Source of the DNA: Pestalotiopsis fici W106-1
Lineage: Eukaryota; Ascomycota; Sordariomycetes; Amphisphaeriales; Sporocadaceae
Assembly: GCF_000516985.1 (NCBI RefSeq)
Contig: NW_006917095.1
Span: 2,919,077 to 2,983,076 of the forward strand
Length of the DNA stretch: 64,000 bases
Direction: 5' to 3'
Part shown: in pieces, positions 1 to 11,000 of the stretch
How positions within the stretch are numbered: position 1 is the stretch's first letter
How the letters are laid out: every line of letters starts with the position of its first letter
The notes under the pieces: generated by a model
Database searches by the model: none
Told to the model about the DNA's origin: nothing
The model's input: the letters and a program-made list of their open reading frames with translations, nothing else
Program-made: the position numbers and the translations under genes

Positions 1-788
1 TTTATCAATTTCTTCAGAGGAAAGATTCACGTTGATGGATCTGCTGTCAAGATCACAAGTAACAATATCACCAGTTTCGATGATGCCCAAAACAGACTTT
101 GGATCAGCGGCTTCAGGCGACACGTGGAGGATAATGGTGCCTCCAGCCGTTCCGCTCATGCGTCCATCTGATATCCGCAGCATATCCATCACGCCCTGGG
201 AGCTCAATTTTCGAGGGATGGGGATGACACCCGCCTCAGGCATTCCGGGGTTTCCGATAGGGCCGATATTCTTTAGGACGAGCACATCGTCTGCAGTAAC
301 GTCCAAATGGGGATCATCTATGCGTGCGGCCAGATCTGCCGAGTTGGCAAAAACGACGGCACGCCCAGAATGCTTTAGTAGTCGTCTTACTTTGGAAGCG
401 CTTGCCTTGATGACACAACCACCTGGTGCCAGATTTCCCCTAAGCACGGCCAGAGACGATGCTGGGTAAAGCGGCTCGTCAAAAGGTCGTACAATGCTTA
501 AGTCTGTAGGAATTGACAAGATTGTTGCTGATGCTAGTTCTTGTCCGAGTGTCCGCCCAGTGATGGTCATGGCGTCAAGGTATAGCAAAGATTTCAGCTC
601 GCGCAAAAGTACAGACATGCCACCTGAATGGAAACACCAGCATCTTATCGGCCTTTGAAAGTGGTACAACTGAGGATACGCACCCGAGTTGTGAAAATCC
701 GTCATGTAGTTCTCTCCACTCGTTTTCAAGTCTACCAAAAGAGGCGTCTTGCGTCCAATCTCGTCAATGCTGGACAAGGTGATGAAGT
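1..788 (-). pseudogene. IlvD/Edd-family dehydratase, C-terminal fragment
   Basis: The minus strand encodes the C-terminal part of an IlvD/Edd dehydratase (dihydroxy-acid or sugar-acid dehydratase, an Fe-S enzyme). Recognisable stretches in order are DEIGRKTPLLVDLKTSGE, the MTDFHNSGGM segment, LDAMTITGRTL, KNIGPIGNPGMPE, DGRMSGTAGG and LHVSPEAA. These match the canonical order of the family. A 60-nt intron (624..683, GTGCGT to TTCAG) splices the HNSGG segment cleanly. The reading frame is still open at base 1, so the true C-terminus lies outside the window. The N-terminal half, with the cluster-binding cysteines, is absent. Upstream, the frame meets a stop near 795 and abuts a truncated ketopantoate reductase in another frame. 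I infer a broken gene fragment rather than a working enzyme. The precise substrate class cannot be decided from this part. Confidence 0.72.
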
Positions 789-1178
789 GACGAGCTCACC
801 GACAGTAGGCGGGACGTCGGCAATGTGCTTTGTGGTGACTAGGACAAAGTCAACTGGCTTCAGCTTCACGGCAGCAACATTAGGGATTGTATTTCGAACC
901 TTGAGCGCGAACAATTGTTAGAAGTGGACCCCAAGTTATGATTCAGGTTGGAAGGGAGGGTTAAGGTTGGACTTGTTGTGAGTTGATCTAAACCCCTTGA
1001 TGCCCTGTCCATGCTCTAGAGAGTCGATGCTGGTGACGTTCTTCATGATAGCTTCATGGCTGGATCGCAACGCCGCGGTCGCCTCGGCCTTGGCCCCGAT
1101 TTCTAGAGCATAGATAGTCATGGTACCGACACCTCCAGTTCCAATAATGAGGACCCGGGCCTTTGATTCTGCCACCAT
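786..1178 (-). pseudogene. Ketopantoate reductase (PanE/ApbA-like), N-terminal fragment
   Basis: The fragment starts at an ATG (1178) and encodes a Rossmann dinucleotide-binding start, ARVLIIGTGGVGTMTIYALE, with the GxGGVG fingerprint of PanE/ApbA ketopantoate reductases. The family-typical IDSLEHG segment follows. After a gap the frame resumes with VRNTIPNV and FVLVTTKHIADVPPTV, matching the strand that closes the NADPH site. The C-terminal helical domain and its catalytic lysine are missing, because the sequence passes into IlvD-like sequence around 788. The two coding blocks (about 980-1178 and 786-900) look separated by an intron. The acceptor (CTAAC...CTCAAG, ending near 900) is good, but I find no in-phase GT donor. 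Loss of the C-terminal domain, a doubtful splice and the out-of-frame junction together indicate a pseudogene. Known role of the family: NADPH-dependent reduction of 2-dehydropantoate in pantothenate synthesis. Confidence 0.68.
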
Positions 1179-1841
1179 TTTGACGAATTTGTCAAGTAAT
1201 TATGTCAAATAATCTTGCAATGTCACGAATTGGGTGCTGTCTGAGCAAGGGAGTTTGCAAAAACGAATGAATAACTACCACCCATTTCTTTTGCTCATGA
1301 AGCTCAAGTGCTATATATTTAGTATACATACAGGCTGGGAGTACAAATTTCCACCGCTCAATCATTACATGGGCCTCGGTATCGGAGCTGACTACTAGGT
1401 ATTTCTCTTTGGCAGGGTGGGAACCCACTACTATACAACATAGAGGTGTCGCCGTCCCCTTCCTATGCTTTCTCGTGGATCCACAACCCCCGGCTCCTTA
1501 TATGCCTGGCTAACTCGACATCTTCTCTGGTGTATACTAGCTAGGCGTTGATCAAACAATCTTGTGCGTTTCTGATATTTTCGTTCGTGAAGCCGCCGTG
1601 GCCGAGAACTTACTTCCCTTACCCCAGAGTTCCAACTTGCAAACCTTGGCATAAGAGCTGAGGGTCATTGTAATAAAAAGAATTCTGCCACAGAACATGC
1701 AGATGCATAAGAAATGTTATCCATTATTTGACAATCATGACAGATCATGACTTGTGCCTGATAGCTTTGAGAATTTGCCCACAGTATCTCGTAATATATG
1801 CTTTGGTTCCAGTTTGGTGAATTTACTGCCTAATTTGGTGC
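1179..1841. other. Intergenic, no gene seen
   Basis: The stretch lies between the chimeric pseudogene and the ABZ2-like gene. Short open frames on the minus strand (for example 1431-1652) have no recognisable motif, splice context or coding bias. I see nothing else supportable. Confidence 0.6.
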
Positions 1842-2687
1842 TTACATTGCCTCGTTGATGAATCGTATCTTTCCGCGACAGAAGCCACTGACTGCAGAAC
1901 TCAACCAAACATGCTCACCCTCGAGCACGTCTCTGATGAGAACCACGCTTTCCTGCACATCGATATTTTCCAAGGCCCACCGTCGTGATACACCAATCTT
2001 GGCACCGCTACTGCTAGCCGGTGTGACATAAGACCCGTTACGCCAGAAATAAACTGTGGTGAAGCCACCCCCCAAGACCTCATCTCGCTGGTTTACAAGT
2101 AGAACCTCACCCTCCAAGAATGGCGTCGTTGGCGTTAAGCCCACTCTTGCGCGCGCATCTGAATAATCGTCACGAAATGTCGTCTTGTGCTTTGTAAATA
2201 GTGTTGGTTCAATGCGACCCGGATCGACGAATAAATCAACAACAGGGACACCAATGTTGGTGGCGTTTGGATCAGGCAGCGTTGTCGGATAATATTGAAT
2301 AAACGGGATACGAGGGCGCGGTCCGGTCATTATGTGCACCTCCCCATTTTTCCCGTAAGCTAGACGGACGATGAAATTTTTGTCCGCACGGCGTCCATCT
2401 TGAGGATGTTCCTCCAAGTAACGTTTTTCAATATCGGATGCCAATGCTTCAAGAAGCCCGGGGCAGTCGAGACTCGACAGAGCTTGAGCGAACGAAAAGT
2501 CGACTGCTGCAGCACGGAGGCGGTGGAGGCCGTAATCAAGAAGGTAGCAGTTGTTCAGGGGAGTTTGGTTTCCTTCGGTTATACTGGAGCTCTCTCGCAG
2601 GCCTGTTGAATATAAGAATGTAGTAATGATTTCGAATTTTGGAGAATTAATGATCTTGAGAGTCACATCATCAAGCTGGGAACCCAT
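1842..2687 (-). CDS. Aminotransferase class IV, ABZ2-like (4-amino-4-deoxychorismate lyase type)
   Basis: Single-exon gene of 281 aa, starting at an ATG at 2687. The fold-type IV PLP-enzyme pattern is visible: an N-terminal LLDYGLHRLRAAA segment where these enzymes bind substrate, then FTKHKTTFRDDY around residues 164-175 with the probable PLP lysine (Lys168, or Lys166), and a C-terminal GEVLLVNQRDEVLGGGFTT block followed by SRRWALE. The last two blocks closely resemble fungal ABZ2-type aminodeoxychorismate lyases, which release pyruvate from 4-amino-4-deoxychorismate to give p-aminobenzoate for folate. Length fits that group. A branched-chain or D-amino-acid aminotransferase in the same fold is the main alternative. 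A TATA-like element lies about 120 bp upstream. There is no targeting signal, so a cytosolic enzyme is inferred. Confidence 0.75.
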   Translation of the reverse strand: MGSQLDDVTLKIINSPKFEIITTFLYSTGLRESSSITEGNQTPLNNCYLLDYGLHRLRAAAVDFSFAQALSSLDCPGLLEALASDIEKRYLEEHPQDGRRADKNFIVRLAYGKNGEVHIMTGPRPRIPFIQYYPTTLPDPNATNIGVPVVDLFVDPGRIEPTLFTKHKTTFRDDYSDARARVGLTPTTPFLEGEVLLVNQRDEVLGGGFTTVYFWRNGSYVTPASSSGAKIGVSRRWALENIDVQESVVLIRDVLEGEHVWLSSAVSGFCRGKIRFINEAM

Positions 2688-4087
2688 AGCTGCGGTATCG
2701 AAGGCGGAGGAAACACGACTTTCCAGTTGTTCTTATTCCTATTTCCCGAGAACAAATGTAATTACCGTCATCTGAGAGACTATAGATCATGTTCGGCATC
2801 GGCTGCTTATATACCCCGGCTATTCGCAATCCAGTCGCAGTACACCGCCGGAAAGCGGAGGGGGCTGGGGGTTTGCATCCTTCAAATGTATTGGAGTTGT
2901 ATTAAGGATTTTTGGCAAGAGTCATATCATGGATAATATGAGGCTTGCCTAGGTGAGATAGCGAGGCTAATAAGCTAATCGGAAGGATTCGATATGAATC
3001 AAGGAGCTAATGAAAAAAAAGTTTGACTTGATTTATGGAGCTACACGAGACGAGCTCTGAGGATCCATTCAATACATCAAACAGGTAATCTGCGGTAGAA
3101 TAATCGCATAATATTGGACTGGCCGGTAAACTTGACGATTTTGTTATGTCCTGTGATGTTGCTGGATCAAGGGAAGAAGATCAAGACGGCTGGAAAGAAT
3201 GACAGGTTTTCAACTGGGGGTCTGGAGAAACGTGCTGATAGCCGAGCCTTGCGACTGGTCGAAGAAGAAAGTTTTTATTTTTGATATCTGTTCGTCATTT
3301 GCTTGTTGTGCACCTGCTTCCACTGATTGATTGCCCCGGCGACCCATCAGTTCACGATCAAATAAGACTCCGCTCACACCTGTTCCGTATCTTTGGTCGT
3401 GCTTCGCCATAAATCATTCGTTTAGGTACGTTGCAAAGGGCTTCAACGGTGCCGATGTTTGAATCTAGCAGGACGGAGCTGCTGGAAAACACCCTTCGAT
3501 CAAATTTTAGAGATACCTTCCGAATCCTGCGCGCATTTCCTTTGCTGTAACTCTTTAGAACGTCTTGGCTTCCATGCGGCGTATTGGGACACAACCACGG
3601 CATGACACCGCTCTCAATGGTGTAGGCAGAAGACCGCAGCTCGTCAATCAGTCAGTCTGAAGACGGGTACAGGACTCTAATCCAGTGGCGTGTACACTAG
3701 CAGAAGCCTGGAAACAATTCTTTTCATTCGAATTAGCGAGGTATCCGACAGGGTCATTTACAGGAAGTGGAAATCTTGGCCCACGCTGCTGCGACTATGG
3801 TGTTTGTTAGTGTGCTCAAGCACACCCCAGTGTATGGGAACCATGATCCACCATCTAACACATAGGAAAAGGATTGCAATGCGGCAAAGGCCCGTAAAAA
3901 ACTGGAAAAAGTTATTTTCCGCATGCGCCGCTTCTGAGACGCTTCTGCCGGGCTGCTGGCGAGTGCGCTAGCACATTTCTGGCACTGCGTTTGGTTTAAG
4001 GTCTGCCATCTACTGACCCCGAAACTTCCAGTCGTGGACATCGCCATGCCGAAAACCATTATATATGGGCAACACCCACCAACAAGA
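2688..4087. other. Intergenic, no confident gene
   Basis: The 5' side holds the promoter of the ABZ2-like gene. Minus-strand open frames at 3210-3410 and 3358-3603 overlap in different frames and might be remnants of one broken gene, but I recognise no family in either. The rest shows no coding signal. Confidence 0.5.
2807..2813 (-). promoter_or_regulatory. TATA-like element of the ABZ2-like gene
   Basis: TATATAA on the minus strand, about 120 bp upstream of the ATG at 2687, a plausible distance for a fungal TATA box. Its role is inferred from position only. Confidence 0.35.
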
Positions 4088-4995
4088 CTATTTCATGGCC
4101 AGTTCGTTTTCCAAATCCGCAGCCTTGGCAGCGCGTACAGCATTTCGCACAAGCTTGCCAGGGTGCAGAACGATCATGACCACCACAGCGGCAAACATGA
4201 AGACGGCGTCAAAAATGTAAAGATAGGCTTCCGTGGTGTAAATGGCTCCGTCGTCACCCTGATTCTGTTCAATGATGCGGATAAAATTGCGAATCAGGAA
4301 TAGACCGCTGACGCAATACAAGCCGCCATAGTAACGCCTCCAATGGACGTCTGGTGCCGCTCTCGAGAGCTCGTATTGTCGATTGTTGAGGCGCTTGTGC
4401 GAGACGAGGAGGGCTACTATAAACAGTGCAAAGGCGGCCACCTGGACAATCAAGCCCGCCAGGAGCAGCGTGGGCCCCGTATCACTGTCCGACATGATGG
4501 TTCCCGCAAACTGCGTGGCAAAGCAAAACATGTCGATGAGCACGAACAGCTTGGCCTGCCAGCGTGGGCTGAAGATGGAACAGTCCTCGGCGTGGAGCGC
4601 GTGGAGGATTCGACCCGGAGACATGTAGATCATGGCAGCCAACATGGGCGGCGCGACAAAGATCAACAAATATTGAATGATGTACGGCAAGGTTTGGCGT
4701 ACGTTGTCGTGGGATTGAGATCGAAAATAATAGCCACCTGCCTCCACTGTGATCAACTCTTGTTAGCTTTTCCGTATAAACGAAAAGGTACAGTAAAGTC
4801 TTGGAAGCACTTACTTGCACAGCCAATTACCATTGGAAAAGGGAAAAAGACTCGATATGGAATCATAAGTACAAAATGCACTACGGCGGCGAAACCAAAA
4901 AGACCCAAGAAAGCGTATGCAGGAGGCTGCGATGGATTATATGGGTAGAGGTCAAAGGGAGCGTATCCCGCCGTCGTATTCGTAGAGTTTGACAT
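4088..4995 (-). CDS. RTA1-like seven-transmembrane protein
   Basis: Two exons, 4815..4995 and 4088..4746, joined across a 68-nt intron (donor GTAAGT, acceptor GATCACAG), give 279 aa. The protein opens with the family-typical YNPSQPPAYAFLGLFGF region leading into the first membrane segment. It continues with FPMVIGCA at the splice, LPYIIQYLLIFVAPPMLAA, IYMSPGRI, a segment SPRWQAKLFVLIDMF, and further helices ending at FMFAAVVVMIVLHPGKL. This spacing matches the fungal RTA1/RTM1/RSB1 family (lipid-translocating or drug and sterol stress membrane proteins). About seven hydrophobic segments are visible. The C-terminus is short, charged and probably cytosolic. Substrate cannot be read from sequence. 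The start follows directly from the conserved N-terminal region. A tandem 8-bp repeat sits just upstream of the ATG. Confidence 0.88.
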
Positions 4996-6201
4996 GGTTA
5001 AAGGATAGAATAAGAATATGGATGAGGGAATGAGGGAATGAGTGAATGAGTGAATGAGTGAATAGAATAGAACGAGAAATGCAACAAGAAATATATCAAG
5101 AAGAAGGAAAATTGAAAATATTTATGGCATCGTAAGGGGATTATAGCATAACATGAAAACGATGATCGCAGGCTGCTAGGCAATACTTTAATCGTTTCGG
5201 CGGGACTGGAGTCGTATTCAAATGCGAAAAATCCATTATTGGTTGGCATAGCCTAGCGCCGTCCCTTGCCGAAACGGCTCCATTCTATTTTATGTACAGA
5301 CTACAAAAAAAGGACCCTGATCGCCTTGGCATTTGATCAGTTGTAGTAGAAATGACGAAGACGCGCAACAGTGCCTGACTTTTTCGAGAGCCTCCCGTCT
5401 TGATACGCAGGTATTCATCCTCGTACTAGGATAGTGGGACGAGATAGGAGCGGGAAGGATCCAAAATAGAATCGCCCAGCCTGTCCAAGAGATTTGTCTG
5501 CTCATGCAACCACTCAGTTGCACGCTCCACGTTAGGTACCTCTGTCAATCTATATCGTACAGGCAGAGCATATTATCCTAGTGCTCAGAATTGGTCACGC
5601 ACAAAGAGAGCCCTTTTGACGGACAAACATCCAACACGAACAGACGACCATTGAGTCGAAGACAAGGGCCACGAAGAACTTGTGAAACGCTTTCACTTCA
5701 TAACGCCAATCCATTCGTGCTCATGATCTTGGAGCACCGGCCGTCTATGAGATAGTATGTCCCAAGACTGAACTTTACTCGTACTGCTGCACCTGTTTAT
5801 GAAGCCTCTCATGCGATGCGTACAGGTAAAGTGAGTCTGCTCTGGCACGATACGACAAGGACAACCGAGATATTTAATGCAAGGCAAGATTTGAATGATC
5901 GAATCAATGACTATGAATGTGCCTTTGTCGAAAGCCAGAGAATGGTGAATTTTACAATCGTACGCTACTTCATCTTGCCGGATTTCAATGTTGTGGCAGG
6001 TAGTGAGCGGCATTGGAGACATTTGATCTTGTGGACTAACGGCCTTGGCGCCAAGTCTGGTGGGGGTGGGCCACTTGGGTGGGGCTTTGTCGACTCCATT
6101 GGAGATGCTGTTTAACTTTTTTTTTTTTTCCTGATGCTGAGGACTGGCGGGACCATCGAGCGCTTGACACCTTCACATCGCCTTGCGCAATCACCTTGAC
6201 A
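4996..6201. other. Divergent intergenic region
   Basis: The region separates the RTA1-like gene (minus) from the lysine-rich protein gene (plus) and must carry both promoters. Apart from the tandem repeat and a T-rich run near 6117-6129 just upstream of the 6202 start, I see no gene or clear motif. Confidence 0.6.
5021..5070. repeat. Tandem 8-bp repeat (AATGAGTG-type units)
   Basis: About five imperfect copies of an 8-bp unit (AATGAGGG/AATGAGTG) lie 26-75 bp upstream of the RTA1-like start codon, ending in a decayed AATAGAATAG. The position puts it in the core promoter or 5' leader of that gene, where copy number could vary between strains. Confidence 0.85.
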
Positions 6202-7227
6202 ATGCCTCACAAACACACCCGCAAAGATAGGGACGCCTCTACGTAGGTTATCTTGTTTTCTCCACACGTATTCTCAAGTGCACACAGAAGGATGGCTCGC
6301 TGACCTCTATTCGGACACAGGTTCGATTTGCCGCCTACGCAGATCGCCCGTCCTTTACCTGTCAAGGACTCGTTCTTTTCAAAACCAGACGAAGATGCCA
6401 AAGCGAAGAATAACAAGCGAAAGAGAGAGGGTGGTCAAAATGACATGCCGCGGGCTTTCAGGAGACTGATGGCTTATTCTGACGGCAAAAAGCCAAGGTC
6501 GGGACTTGACAATGGCGATGCGCCACAGACCAAGACCAAGAAAAAGAACAACAAGAAAGCTGCCGAGCAAGCGCCCGCTGAGACGCAAACCAAGGACAAC
6601 AAGCCAGAGGTGCCAACCATTCGACCGGGCGAGCGCATGTCGGAATTTGCTGCACGTGTGGATGCTGCTCTGCCGGTCGGAGGATTGATCAGCAAGAGCG
6701 CGAAGAATGGAAAAGATCCCCTTGGTCTCAAGGTTCGGCGCACCAGAAAGGAGAAGCAAATGCACAAGCTATACGATGAGTGGAGAGAAGAGGAGCGAAA
6801 GATTCAAGAAGAAAAGGCTGAAGAAGCAGAGCTAAAGGCCGAGAAGGAGATGGAGGACGAGGAGGCGGGCATCTCGTGGAAAGCCAACACCCAGGTTCCT
6901 GCAACAGGCAAGAAGAAGAAGAAGGGCAAACGTGCCAAGTACCTGGACGAGGTTGCCGGCGCCGAGGAGGACCCATGGGAAGAGCTCAAGCGGAAAAGAG
7001 GCGAGTCGAGGCCTGGACTGCACGATATCGCAAAGGCGCCTCCGGAGCTGCACCTCAAGAAGCCCAAGAAGCTGACTGTCCGTGGCGCCACCGTGGCAGT
7101 CGACGGTGTTCCCAAAGCTGCAGGCAGTTTGAGGAGACGAGAGGAGCTTCAGGAGGTCAGGGACGATATTGTTGCCTCTTACCGAAAGTTGATGGAAGGA
7201 AAGAGGCCAAGTCTTCGTCAACCATAA
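6202..7227 (+). CDS. Conserved lysine-rich, probably nucleolar protein
   Basis: Exons 6202..6242 and 6321..7227 around a 78-nt intron (GTAGGT...ACACAG) give 315 aa. The start MPHKHTRKDRDAST is encoded in the first short exon and runs in frame into FDLPPTQIARPLPV, which supports this model over an ATG inside exon 2. The protein is highly basic with alternating charged, probably coiled-coil stretches (about residues 150-200), several KKKKK-type runs resembling nuclear and nucleolar localisation signals, an EDPWEELKRKR motif, and a conserved-looking C-terminus AAGSLRRREELQEVR. I recognise the overall pattern as one conserved in Pezizomycotina but not a named domain. A role in ribosome biogenesis is a guess from composition only. 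Confidence 0.8.
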
Positions 7228-8071
7228 AATATGGAACACAATACTACTCCATATGCTAACCTAGAACATTTACTATGTTGAAAACCTCGCCTCGGAATCA
7301 ATTCATCGCTAGTTTCTGATGCGGCGAGGCGGCAACCTGTGCAATGAGCAGTGAATATCTAAAGAAATGGCCAACTTTTGAAGATTGGATTTTACACTTC
7401 AAATACCCATAGATAAAGTGTTAATATTTGATTTGCTAAAATGCATCAATTACATACCATGAAGTTTAGTGTTTGGCCCCAACGGTTGTTAAAGCATGTG
7501 AGAGATCACCTTGATGTACCTGCTGGAAGCTTTGGCTAAAAGGTGCCCCGCCCCACCTGGGCCTCGCCTGGGGGGAAAAAGAGCTGTCTCAAAAAATTTC
7601 GGGAGCCAACAGGTTCGATTCTCCTTTGGCCTCAAACGCGACTTTTCATCCTCTTGTCAATCCACGCCATCGCAATATTTAATTTGCATCACTTCTTACT
7701 ACGGTTTCTTCGAGTACAATAATAGCCTTGTCCATTTCAGCTATTGTCAGGACGCCTGTGACTTCACCAGGGATTTTGCCACTTCACTGGGCTGTTGAGA
7801 AACTCTACGGAGCACCAGCGCGTGCGAACGAGCTACCTGGGATTTCTGGCCCATCAGAAGCAATTCGACCTGCTGGTTCAGGCGCCTTGCCCATCCTTCA
7901 ATGCAATCCGCATATTAGGGACAATTTTCACAAACTTGAACCAATTTCGATTCAACAGCTATCCCCAATCAATCTGGTGCAAAATTACAACTATTTTGTG
8001 CTAGCTAGCAAACGGCTAAACTATCCAGCTCTCCTGTAAGACGCACTTATGTCTATCAGGAGTCGTGGAAA
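7228..8071. other. Intergenic, promoter of TFIIIC subunit gene
   Basis: Two genes on the same strand flank this stretch. A GGTTCGATTCTCC string near 7612 resembles a tRNA B box but no tRNA fold surrounds it. Nothing else is supportable. Confidence 0.6.
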
Positions 8072-11000
8072 ATGGAGCAAGGACTCGATGAGCTGATCGA
8101 GTCACTCCTCACAAAGATTGCATTCTCGGGATTGGAAGGTGAGGCAGCCTTGCATTTGCAGCTCCCACCACAAATAATAACTAACCAAATTCTAGGACTA
8201 TCTGCCCTTGCATTTGTAAAGGCAGTTTCTTCCTTCTATCGCCAAGGCAGTGATGCGAATGGTGGACAAGCAGCTTCCAACGACAAACAAGTCACGGCAG
8301 AGGAAGTTGCGCACGCGTCAATCGTTTGGCGATGGGTCACAAAAAGAAAAGATGTCATTGTGACACCCAAGAGTGCTGCAACCCGGCCACTCGCAGATCT
8401 AGTTACCCAGCTCAAGTTGTCTGACCCATCCACCAAGGCAGCAACAGAGCAGAGTAATAATGATGAAGATTCGTCAGACGAGACTGTTCAGGACCATGTC
8501 CGTCTACTTCTGTCAGAGGAACGACAATGGAGGGCTATTGCAGGCCATGGACCCGACTACAAACGGATCCCCGTCTTTGAATGGAAGGCCCTCGTCGCCA
8601 TTGCTTCCGTAGGGACAGCGGGCATTCTTCAGGGAGACCTTACGAGATTGACGGGTCAAGACAAGCGCTCCTTGCCTACACGCACTGACGCTCTGGCACG
8701 AAAAGGATATATCATCAAGAAACAGACCATGCTTCGAGGATGTAAAACGAGCAAGCTGTGGCTAGCTCAGTTCTCCGATAGCGTTCAAGATGACGACGAT
8801 GCGCCTCGCGGATTGCCAGAAGATGTTCTCAACACTCCAGCAAGTGAGATCACGGACAATTGGGACCCTGTTCCTTTCAGCCACTTGTACAGCCAAGAGC
8901 CGCTCAATTACTTGTCCATCTCCCAAGCTTTTCTAATGATCCTCAAAGCTTTCACGGCTATGCGGTACTGCGATCTCCGCTCGAAGATGAACGTAGAAGG
9001 ACATGTTACCATAATGCGTGGACTCGCCAAATCCTCGCGCTGGTGGGCTCGGGTGGGAGTGGTGCGATTTGAGCCAATGCATTCCAAGCAGAAAAACAAG
9101 CTGTTCAAAGATTGTTTAAAGTACGTCCGGGATCCAACACCCAAAGAGTGGGTCGACTATATGAGTACTCCAAAGGCCAACCTCAGAATCCCTTCTACCC
9201 GGCGGAAGAACAAGAAGTCTGCTGCATCCAATGTCGACTCCGCGATGGAAATGTCACCTCAAACGCAGAAGACTGGTAAAAGCTCTGCAGCCAAAAAGGC
9301 GCAAAGACGAGCTCCTCCGAGCTCTGCATTGATCAAACTGTCAGCTTGGGATCCTTACAAACCTCTGACTAGCACCTTCTTTGAGATAATCAAACGTGGC
9401 AGTGAAAAGGGCTCCTCAAATACCGAGCTTGGCATGTTCAATCTTGGCTGGCCGTATCGCAAGTTTATCTCTACCTTGACCACCTTGATCAGCTTACCGC
9501 GTTCCTTGCCACCGCACCTACAACCATTTGCTGTCCACTCGGACTTTACGCGAGTAGGAAGGACAATGACGTACAAGTTCTATGCGCATCAGGGCCCTCC
9601 GAAAAGTCTTGATGGCTTACCAGAACCTACGGGACAAGTAGATTCCAAAGAAGGAGATATTCCTACACACGGTAATGAGTCTCGATCAGAGGACAATCCT
9701 TTCCCTGCTCCCCTTTCAAGCCAGTTTTTGAAATCGGGTGGTCGAGCAAGAGGATACAGGCCGGTCTTGGGAACCAGGGCTATCCAGAGAGTCGGCCACA
9801 AACGGGACGAAGTTGACGAAGATGATATTGTGCCTGCTGCAAGAAAGAGAGCGAGACGCACATCACCTGCACATAGAGAATCAAGCCCGAGAGAGCAAAC
9901 TCCTCCGCCATCTCTACCGCCAGGCGTCTACTACGGGAAGAAGAACTCTCTAGACCCTTTCAAGAGCAAAGGTCGGCCACGAAACTCGATCGTCATGAAA
10001 TTTGTATCACCAGCTCTTCGCGATCCCCAGTTCTTCAATCAACCTAGACCAAGCGTTGAAACCAGGGCTATTGAGACTCCCCTTCCAGAAGCCACGAGCC
10101 CATTCGAACTCGAAGAGGATCCAGAGACTGCAGAGACACCCAATGTTGACGCGACGCCGGTTGCCCTCGAGACACCGGTTCAAAGACGACAGAAGGCGGC
10201 ACGTGGCCGAGGGAGCAGCAACAAGCGATTTCAATGTGACAAATGCGGTGTTGGCTACAAAAACATCAATGGTCTTGAATACCATCAAAAGAAGTCGCAG
10301 ACCGTCTGCAATCCTGATTGGCAACCTGCTCCTCCCCCGGCTCCTATGGCGAAGGCGCCACCCAGTCGAGACGAGCAACGCACTGGCGAAGCCCTGCAGA
10401 ATGATGCAAATGAATCACCGGAGAGAACATCTGCGACCCCTAAGCGGCCACTTCCATCGCGCCGGCCAAAACTCGCAGAGTCTGCACCACCTCTCCCAGC
10501 TCAAACGACCAGAGCTGCAACTCGTAGTGTTACTGTGCAACCAGTAGCGGTACATGGCGTACTTGACGTGTCAGCGACTGGCAAGACACGAAATACGGAG
10601 ACGCCACAGCGAATAGAAGTCAGAACGGCCCCGGTAGAGCACCATACCCCTCTTGCCGCGGTCTCTCCTGCTAGGACAACACCTGCGGGGAATACCAACA
10701 GTGCTCGTGAAACCCGCGCTCCTTCGAGTTCGGCGGGAGGCCAGAAACTCTATGGCAAGCACAAGGCAGAGCAGGATCGAAAAAAATTCACAATCGAGCT
10801 TGTACTTGAGCTCCTTGAGCGAAATGACCAGGTCCTCCCTGGCGATGTCTCACTGTACTGTCTGGTTGCTTCCACTTGGAGCCGAGAAGTCAAACGTGCT
10901 TCTTTGCCTGTTCTGGAATGGAAACAATTCCAGAAACTTATCAAAAGCATGGAAAGAGAGCACAAGATTACAGCTCATCACTTTGGCAAGATCTTTCATG

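Noticed and set aside
3210..3603. Two overlapping minus-strand frames between the ABZ2- and RTA1-like genes
   Set aside because: No recognised family, no usable splice between the frames, and no promoter signal. Kept only as a note in the intergenic entry.
7605..7640. tRNA B-box-like string GGTTCGATTCTCC
   Set aside because: The upstream 70 bases cannot fold as a D arm, anticodon arm and acceptor stem, and no A box is found.
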